Made by a program: the position numbers and the translations under genes
Part shown: piece by piece, positions 60,226 to 64,000 of the stretch
Layout: each line of letters opens with the position of its first letter
Position numbering within the stretch: the stretch's first letter is position 1
The notes under the pieces: model-generated
What the model saw: only the letters and a program-made list of their open reading frames with translations
What the model was told of the DNA's origin: nothing
Databases searched by the model: none
Virus record (IMG/VR): IMGVR_UViG_3300025011_000027
Location: 1 to 64,000 of that record
Strand: one strand, 5' to 3'
Length of the DNA stretch: 64,000 bases
Origin: a virus

Positions 60226-60530
60226 CAGTTTTTACTTGGATCAAGCTTAGCGTTATCAAGCTCAATAAGAATAGCTCTTACCTGAGGATTAGTTTCTGCG
60301 GTTTTAATAAGGAGTGCATTCTGGTCAGCCATAAACTCAGCTTTAGCTTTTCGAACGTCTTCCTCAGTAACTACACCTGCCGACAATAAGAGGGTTAGAA
60401 TAAACTCCGATCCATCCCTCGATAGCATTTCTTCAGTGTAGTACATTTTGTTAGGATCTAACTGCTTAAGCTCTATGACTGCCGCGGCTGGTTTGTTTCT
60501 GAACTGACTTAAATCAGGAATTTTGCTCAT
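60225..60530 (-). CDS. Unknown helical protein
   Basis: This 101-residue protein (MSKIPDLSQFRNKPAAAVIELKQLD) is fully helical and acidic. It has AGAGGA before the ATG. It could be a small head or packaging factor by place, since it lies on the portal side, but no family is recognised. Confidence 0.68.
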   Translation of the reverse strand: MSKIPDLSQFRNKPAAAVIELKQLDPNKMYYTEEMLSRDGSEFILTLLLSAGVVTEEDVRKAKAEFMADQNALLIKTAETNPQVRAILIELDNAKLDPSKN

Positions 60531-60545
60531 TTGAGTTCCTCTTCT

Positions 60546-60635
60546 CTAACTAAACGTCATAAAATCTTCTGAGAGCTTACGTGCGGCGCTGTGCGGCATT
60601 TTGATGTTCTTTATGTGCAAATACTTCCCGCGCAT
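60546..60635 (-). CDS. Possible 29-residue peptide
   Basis: This basic peptide (MRGKYLHIKNIKMPHSAARKL) has protein-like composition, but its ribosome site is weak. It fills the gap between two genes. Confidence 0.42.
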   Translation of the reverse strand: MRGKYLHIKNIKMPHSAARKLSEDFMTFS

Positions 60636-60659
60636 GCGCTGACTCGTTACGGGCTAAAT

Positions 60660-60833
60660 CTACATGATCCTATTTCTACTTTTGTACTGCATATATAGAA
60701 ATTCAATGATAGCGTAACCAAATCCACCTAATATCACTAAAATTAAGAGTGGGATAGCTACTTGGATTCCCATACTGAAAGTTAAACAGACAAATGATAC
60801 GACTAGCCAAAATAAGAATTTAAGTGCTTTCAT
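60660..60833 (-). CDS. Small membrane protein
   Basis: The ATG at 60833 (MKALKFLFWLVVSF) follows AAGGAAGG. The 57-residue product has two hydrophobic helices and a basic tail. It lies far from the lysis genes, so an envelope or superinfection role is as likely as a holin. The frame extends upstream over the promoter, but that part is unlikely to be used. Confidence 0.65.
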   Translation of the reverse strand: MKALKFLFWLVVSFVCLTFSMGIQVAIPLLILVILGGFGYAIIEFLYMQYKSRNRIM

Positions 60834-60861
60834 AGTGTTGCGCCTTCCTTCTTTAGTTTTA

Positions 60862-60880
60862 CATATTATAACATAAGGAA
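60862..60880 (-). promoter_or_regulatory. Extended -10 promoter with partial operator
   Basis: TGTTATAAT (TATAAT at 60870-60865) matches the parA promoter -10. CATATTA-TAACA-TAAGGAA at 60862-60880 shares one complete half-site of the 7-5-7 operator. No clear -35. Confidence 0.5.
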
Positions 60881-60904
60881 AGCGCACCATACTATCCTTA
60901 GTTT

Positions 60905-61081
60905 TTAACGATTACGCTTCCGTGATGCTTTGGCAACTTTGTTCGCGCGGTTACGTTTTGCACGATACCTAAATAGTTTGAAATCCTCTTCATTTAGAGG
61001 AAAGTCTCTGCGCTCTTGACTTGGCATCATAGCTGCTAGAATCTCATCTGGTAAACCACTTCCGTACGACAAATTGATCAC
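60905..61081 (-). CDS. Small basic protein
   Basis: This 58-residue protein starts at GTG 61081 overlapping the TGA of the previous gene. Its second half is very basic (YRAKRNRANKVAKASRKRNR), suggesting nucleic-acid binding. No family recognised. Confidence 0.62.
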   Translation of the reverse strand: MINLSYGSGLPDEILAAMMPSQERRDFPLNEEDFKLFRYRAKRNRANKVAKASRKRNR

Positions 61082-61281
61082 TCTCTTTCTAATCTTTTTA
61101 AGAACTTATCACGAACTAAGATCATTCCCATAGCCATTTGGGGATTAACTTTTCTCGCATATTGAAGCTCTTCATTTATGTCCGCAAGAAAAGCCTTTAT
61201 TCGTTGATCATCAGACAGTCGTGATGGTTCTTCGTTTCCGCATACGGAACAGACATGTACCATGATAATCGAATCAGGCAT
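61078..61281 (-). CDS. Small protein with one CxxC
   Basis: This 67-residue protein from ATG 61281 (MPDSIIMVHVCSVCGNEEPSR) follows AAGGAGGGG. The single CSVC knuckle could pair in a dimer. The remainder is helical. No family recognised. Confidence 0.68.
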   Translation of the reverse strand: MPDSIIMVHVCSVCGNEEPSRLSDDQRIKAFLADINEELQYARKVNPQMAMGMILVRDKFLKRLERE

Positions 61282-61282
61282 A

Positions 61283-61375
61283 TTATCCCCTCCTTGACTG
61301 AATGACTTTATCTGTAACCCGTTGAGCTGCAATCTTGAATGCAAAGAATAGGATAAGATATCCCAGTGTTGCCAT
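61283..61375 (-). CDS. Tiny membrane peptide
   Basis: This 30-residue peptide (MATLGYLILFFAFKIAAQ) has one membrane helix and a basic end. GGGGAGG lies well placed before the ATG. Its stop overlaps the next gene's ribosome site, so coupling is likely. Confidence 0.68.
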   Translation of the reverse strand: MATLGYLILFFAFKIAAQRVTDKVIQSRRG

Positions 61376-61380
61376 AATAC

Positions 61381-61776
61381 TTACCTCCCCGCATTAGAAT
61401 TTTTACGACCATTGGGAGATTTAACTATGTACACGCAACCGCACTCTAAGCATGTTACGCTTACTAGGTCATGGTCTTGACTAAGGTTTTCCTTTTCTGT
61501 TCGTAAATATCTTGCCGCAGATGTTTCAGCATAACAAGTAGGACAGCTTGAAGTAATTTGAGAGGATTCGATACTGATAATTGGTAAGTCGCCATGATAG
61601 GAAAGGATACGCACTGAGTAACTAAATATCTGAAGTCTCTCGACATTGTACTTCTTGATGATATGAGCTATCCAGTGCATTAAATCGTTTCTGCTACACT
61701 TTCCATGAGCGTAATAGCTGATTAGGTTATGGATGTGAGTACGATCTTCGAGGGTAGGGAATTGAAGAACTGGCAT
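61381..61776 (-). CDS. Zinc-ribbon protein, unknown
   Basis: This 131-residue protein has CPTC and CLECGC (residues 78-81 and about 109-114), a zinc ribbon in the second half. The first half is helical with HIHNLISYYAHG. No function recognised. Confidence 0.72.
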   Translation of the reverse strand: MPVLQFPTLEDRTHIHNLISYYAHGKCSRNDLMHWIAHIIKKYNVERLQIFSYSVRILSYHGDLPIISIESSQITSSCPTCYAETSAARYLRTEKENLSQDHDLVSVTCLECGCVYIVKSPNGRKNSNAGR

Positions 61777-61803
61777 GTTATCACACCTCCTAACCTTATT
61801 TAG

Positions 61804-62541
61804 TTACTCGATTATACCGATGCTCTTGAACTTACCTTCATTGTCAAAACTATAGTAAGTCGCGTAACCCACTAAACCGACAGTTTTTGGCTCCTTGTTA
61901 ACAATGTTAATGAAGATGACTGGTTCTTTAACATCATTGAGGTCTTCACCGAAAGGCACTTCGAATTCACTGAACATGGTTTTAACTCTCACATAGTCTG
62001 TATCCGCTGCGAACTCAGGAGCAACATAAGCTGGAGCGTCTTCTTTCTCCTCAGCGTCAGTGGTATTGAATAGCCCGCACTCGCTTTTCTTATCGCATGT
62101 ATCGCAACCTTTGGCCTCTTGCATGAGCTTAAACGCTCTACCGGCAACATCATACAGAACGCAGTGGATAACATTGTCGCCGCCTTCAGCTAACCCATAT
62201 CCAACATCTTCAATCTTGACTTCGCACGTTGCAACATCATAACCGCAAGTGTCACAAAGGTTGGTCCTGTAAGCGTCAACTTCATAATCCTGCAGGAGAA
62301 CTTCGCTGAGCTTCAATTCTTCGCCACGCTCAAGCTTTAAGACTTTCCACATTATGCCTATTGGATGATTGAGCACCTCAGCGGTTAGGTCATGCATAAC
62401 GCAACCAATCACGTTCTCACTTGGGCCATAAGTTACATCTTCAGGCTTCACGATGCAGTTTAACCCCTTAACCATTGTACAGGAATCACAAAGGTGGATG
62501 GGTTTCTCACCAGCGGTATCTTTCTCAGTTTTCTCGTTCAT
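61804..62541 (-). CDS. Cysteine-module protein, unknown
   Basis: This 245-residue acidic protein has three CDxC modules: LCDSCTMVKGLNC, LCDTCGYDVATC and GCDTCDKKSEC. The first two are each followed by a GC/HC spaced about 27 residues on, so they form a repeated four-cysteine unit. It may bind zinc or an iron-sulfur cluster. It is the first gene after promoter element 8. Confidence 0.72.
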   Translation of the reverse strand: MNEKTEKDTAGEKPIHLCDSCTMVKGLNCIVKPEDVTYGPSENVIGCVMHDLTAEVLNHPIGIMWKVLKLERGEELKLSEVLLQDYEVDAYRTNLCDTCGYDVATCEVKIEDVGYGLAEGGDNVIHCVLYDVAGRAFKLMQEAKGCDTCDKKSECGLFNTTDAEEKEDAPAYVAPEFAADTDYVRVKTMFSEFEVPFGEDLNDVKEPVIFINIVNKEPKTVGLVGYATYYSFDNEGKFKSIGIIE

Positions 62542-62575
62542 TTAGTGGTCAACTCGCTTTCTTTCTTAGATGCTT

Positions 62576-62606
62576 AATATATAACAAGATCATCGAATTT
62601 TTTAAG
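62576..62606 (-). promoter_or_regulatory. Phage-type promoter element 8
   Basis: CTTAAAAAA lies at 62606-62598 and TATATATT at 62583-62576, 14 nt apart, without a hairpin. Confidence 0.76.
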
Positions 62607-62609
62607 TGA

Positions 62610-63110
62610 CTAAAAGTTTGTTTTAATGAAGTCGATTAAGGACTGAATATCTTCATTAAGACGCTTGTTTCGTGACGCTATCACCATCGCATACCCGTCT
62701 TCTGACTCATCTTTGCTACAATTGATGGTATAGTTATATCCTTCAATCTGGTGTCCAATGGTATCAAGCAACTTAAACAGAGGAGCATTAAGTGTATGAT
62801 CTGTCAGTAAGGGAACATCTTTAACCAGTTCGACTTTGCTTCTGTCTTCAGCAATAGCCCTACCTAACTTCTTGTTAAGCTCTTGCTGGATTAAAGGGCT
62901 TGGGCAAGATAGTAAATTAACTACGTGGCGACAACCCTCATTCATAATTTTACCTATGATAGCATCTTTCATATCATGAGTATAGAATGCAGGATCAGTA
63001 AACACTTTGTCCATTGCAGGACACTTAGCGCACCTTCTCAATTTCTCATCTTGCGCGGTTATTTCAGAATAAGTTTTAAGACCAAACTTCCAAGCATTTT
63101 TCTCTTTCAT
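62610..63110 (-). CDS. Four-cysteine protein, related to neighbour
   Basis: This 166-residue protein has CAKCPAMD, then GCRHVV and LLSCPSP about 35-45 residues later. The neighbour at 63154 has the same plan (CAKCIALK, GCYKG, ICPS). The C-terminus is helical. The pair likely arose by duplication. Metal binding is inferred; function unknown. Confidence 0.7.
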   Translation of the reverse strand: MKEKNAWKFGLKTYSEITAQDEKLRRCAKCPAMDKVFTDPAFYTHDMKDAIIGKIMNEGCRHVVNLLSCPSPLIQQELNKKLGRAIAEDRSKVELVKDVPLLTDHTLNAPLFKLLDTIGHQIEGYNYTINCSKDESEDGYAMVIASRNKRLNEDIQSLIDFIKTNF

Positions 63111-63153
63111 TAGTTTAATAGCCTCCTTTAGTTTTTAAAGTTATTCACCCTCT

Positions 63154-63498
63154 TTAGGCAGGTTCCCAGCAACTCATTTCTTCTTCCATTGTTGAAATAA
63201 GATCGTCGATAGTTTCAATAGGTTCGTCGTTGCCTGTAAAGGCTTCGAACTCTTGACGCAATACACCAACTTGGTTGTACATTTCAAGTAGATCAAGTAA
63301 GCGCATGAGCTTCGTATTGTCTACCTTAGGAGGCAATAGATCTTCTTTTGCAAGAGTGCTTGGACATATCTCCATCCCGTATCCTTTGTAGCAACCAGTC
63401 TTCCGTAGCTTGTCGATGATGATTACTTTATGCTCTTCAGTGTGGTCCTCTTTCAGTGCTATGCACTTTGCACAACCTACTTTGATTTCATTCTCCAT
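63154..63498 (-). CDS. Four-cysteine protein, related to neighbour
   Basis: This 114-residue protein begins MENEIKVGCAKCIALKEDH and has the four-cysteine module shared with the 62610 gene, then a short acidic helical tail. Its start overlaps the stop of the membrane peptide gene (TAATG). Confidence 0.7.
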   Translation of the reverse strand: MENEIKVGCAKCIALKEDHTEEHKVIIIDKLRKTGCYKGYGMEICPSTLAKEDLLPPKVDNTKLMRLLDLLEMYNQVGVLRQEFEAFTGNDEPIETIDDLISTMEEEMSCWEPA

Positions 63499-63605
63499 TA
63501 ACCATCACTCGCTTTCTTTCTTAACTCCATGTGGTCTAGTATTCCCACATATGCAACCGCGGCTGTGAATGCAATTAAAAATGATACAATGACTATCGTT
63601 AACAT
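63498..63605 (-). CDS. Tiny membrane protein
   Basis: This 35-residue protein has one membrane helix (MLTIVIVSFLIAFTAAVAYV) and a charged end. AAGGGAG precedes the ATG. It is the first gene after promoter element 9. Confidence 0.65.
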   Translation of the reverse strand: MLTIVIVSFLIAFTAAVAYVGILDHMELRKKASDG

Positions 63606-63635
63606 AAAAAACTCCCTTCATTTGCTATCTGAATA

Positions 63636-63666
63636 GATATATAACAAATGAGGAGAATTTTTTAAG
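63636..63666 (-). promoter_or_regulatory. Phage-type promoter element 9
   Basis: CTTAAAAAA lies at 63666-63658 and TATATATC at 63643-63636, 14 nt apart, without a hairpin. Confidence 0.76.
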
Positions 63667-63668
63667 TG

Positions 63669-63890
63669 CTATTTGATATAGCCTAACTCATCCACTAACC
63701 CGCGCTTATCCAATTCATCATAAATTGCTCTACTCTCTATGCCTGTGTACTCGTTAGACATCCCACAACTTTGATCCATCTGTAACGCATCATGACCAGT
63801 TTTAAGGAACTCATTAGTGGCGGTTGGTATCATCTTCAGTATGTTCTCGTGTCGTTGCTTTCTACGCTTCTTAAATCCAAATAGATCCAC
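63669..63890 (-). CDS. Small unknown protein
   Basis: This 73-residue protein starts at GTG 63890 (MDLFGFKKRRKQRHENILKM), overlapping the stop of the gene to its right. Its N-terminus is basic and helical. No domain recognised. Confidence 0.65.
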   Translation of the reverse strand: MDLFGFKKRRKQRHENILKMIPTATNEFLKTGHDALQMDQSCGMSNEYTGIESRAIYDELDKRGLVDELGYIK

Positions 63891-64000
63891 TATCCTCTAT
63901 AACTCCCTTCATTATCAAATATAGGTAGAAAAGAAGTCTCTCTTACAAATTCGGGATACTCTCTCATGGTAAACCTGCATCCTGGATCGTAGAACCAACC
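63890..64000 (-). CDS. Partial gene at the right edge (C-terminus only)
   Basis: Thirty-six codons before a TAG are visible (GWFYDPGCRFTMREYP to DNEGSYRG). The N-terminus lies outside the window. Function cannot be judged. Confidence 0.6.
   Translation of the reverse strand, partial: GWFYDPGCRFTMREYPEFVRETSFLPIFDNEGSYRG

Noticed and set aside
1-64000. CRISPR arrays or insertion sequences
   Set aside because: No evenly spaced repeat-spacer arrays or transposase genes were seen. The mobile genes found are the HNH and GIY-YIG endonucleases.

Overview
The window is a contiguous piece of a large tailed-phage genome with a contractile tail (myovirus morphology). It holds a tail sheath, tube, tape measure, LysM-containing baseplate proteins, portal, MuF-type head protein and a complete phage replisome. 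Every convincing protein gene is on the minus strand, so the genome reads from right to left. Strong AGGAGG-type ribosome sites, an AT-rich composition and Firmicute protein families (XhlA, LC3-type holin, XkdF-like protease, RepA_N initiator, Amidase_3 endolysin) point to a Bacillota host. The host genus cannot be decided from this sequence.

Layout in the direction of transcription. (1) 64.0-59.97 kb: many small genes, several with cysteine clusters or one membrane helix. (2) 59.97-59.31 kb: about 650 nt without a gene, densely structured and closed by a strong terminator; this looks like a large non-coding RNA. (3) 59.3-56.2 kb: portal and MuF-like head protein. (4) 56.2-54.85 kb: a cassette of small early-type genes. 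(5) 54.8-49.8 kb: a HipA/PI3K-like kinase and two proteins carrying three ADP-ribosyltransferase domains, probably virion-delivered effectors. (6) 49.8-26.2 kb: connectors, protease, scaffold, major capsid protein, sheath, tube, tail chaperone pair with an apparent +1 frameshift, tape measure, baseplate, fibres and a ribbon-helix-helix protein. (7) 26.1-23.7 kb: a Xer-type recombinase without a normal start codon, and lysis genes. (8) 23.5-11 kb: ParA, SNF2 helicase, a RepA_N plasmid initiator with iteron-like repeats just inside the next gene, RNase H, helicase loader, DnaB-like helicase, primase, a sigma factor and a gp32-like SSB. (9) 11-7.7 kb: family A DNA polymerase interrupted at motif A by a group I intron carrying a GIY-YIG endonuclease. 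(10) 6.5-0 kb: a preQ1-I-like riboswitch followed by queC, queD, a helicase, a DNA methyltransferase, an HNH endonuclease, queE, folE, queF and dpdA. This last set can make 7-deazaguanine bases and insert them into phage DNA.

Two promoter systems can be read from the DNA. Host-type promoters (TTGACA/TATAAT-like, mostly 17 nt spacing) precede early or maintenance genes and nearly all carry a 7-5-7 inverted repeat, a likely repressor operator. Nine other intergenic elements share CTTAAAAAN, exactly 14 nt, then TATATATC; they are likely read by the phage sigma factor at 12.1-12.7 kb. Five of the nine are built into intrinsic-terminator hairpins, so one element ends one operon and starts the next.

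A plasmid-type initiator, ParA, a Xer recombinase and a shared operator together suggest a temperate phage that may persist as a plasmid (phage-plasmid). The large terminase is not in the window.
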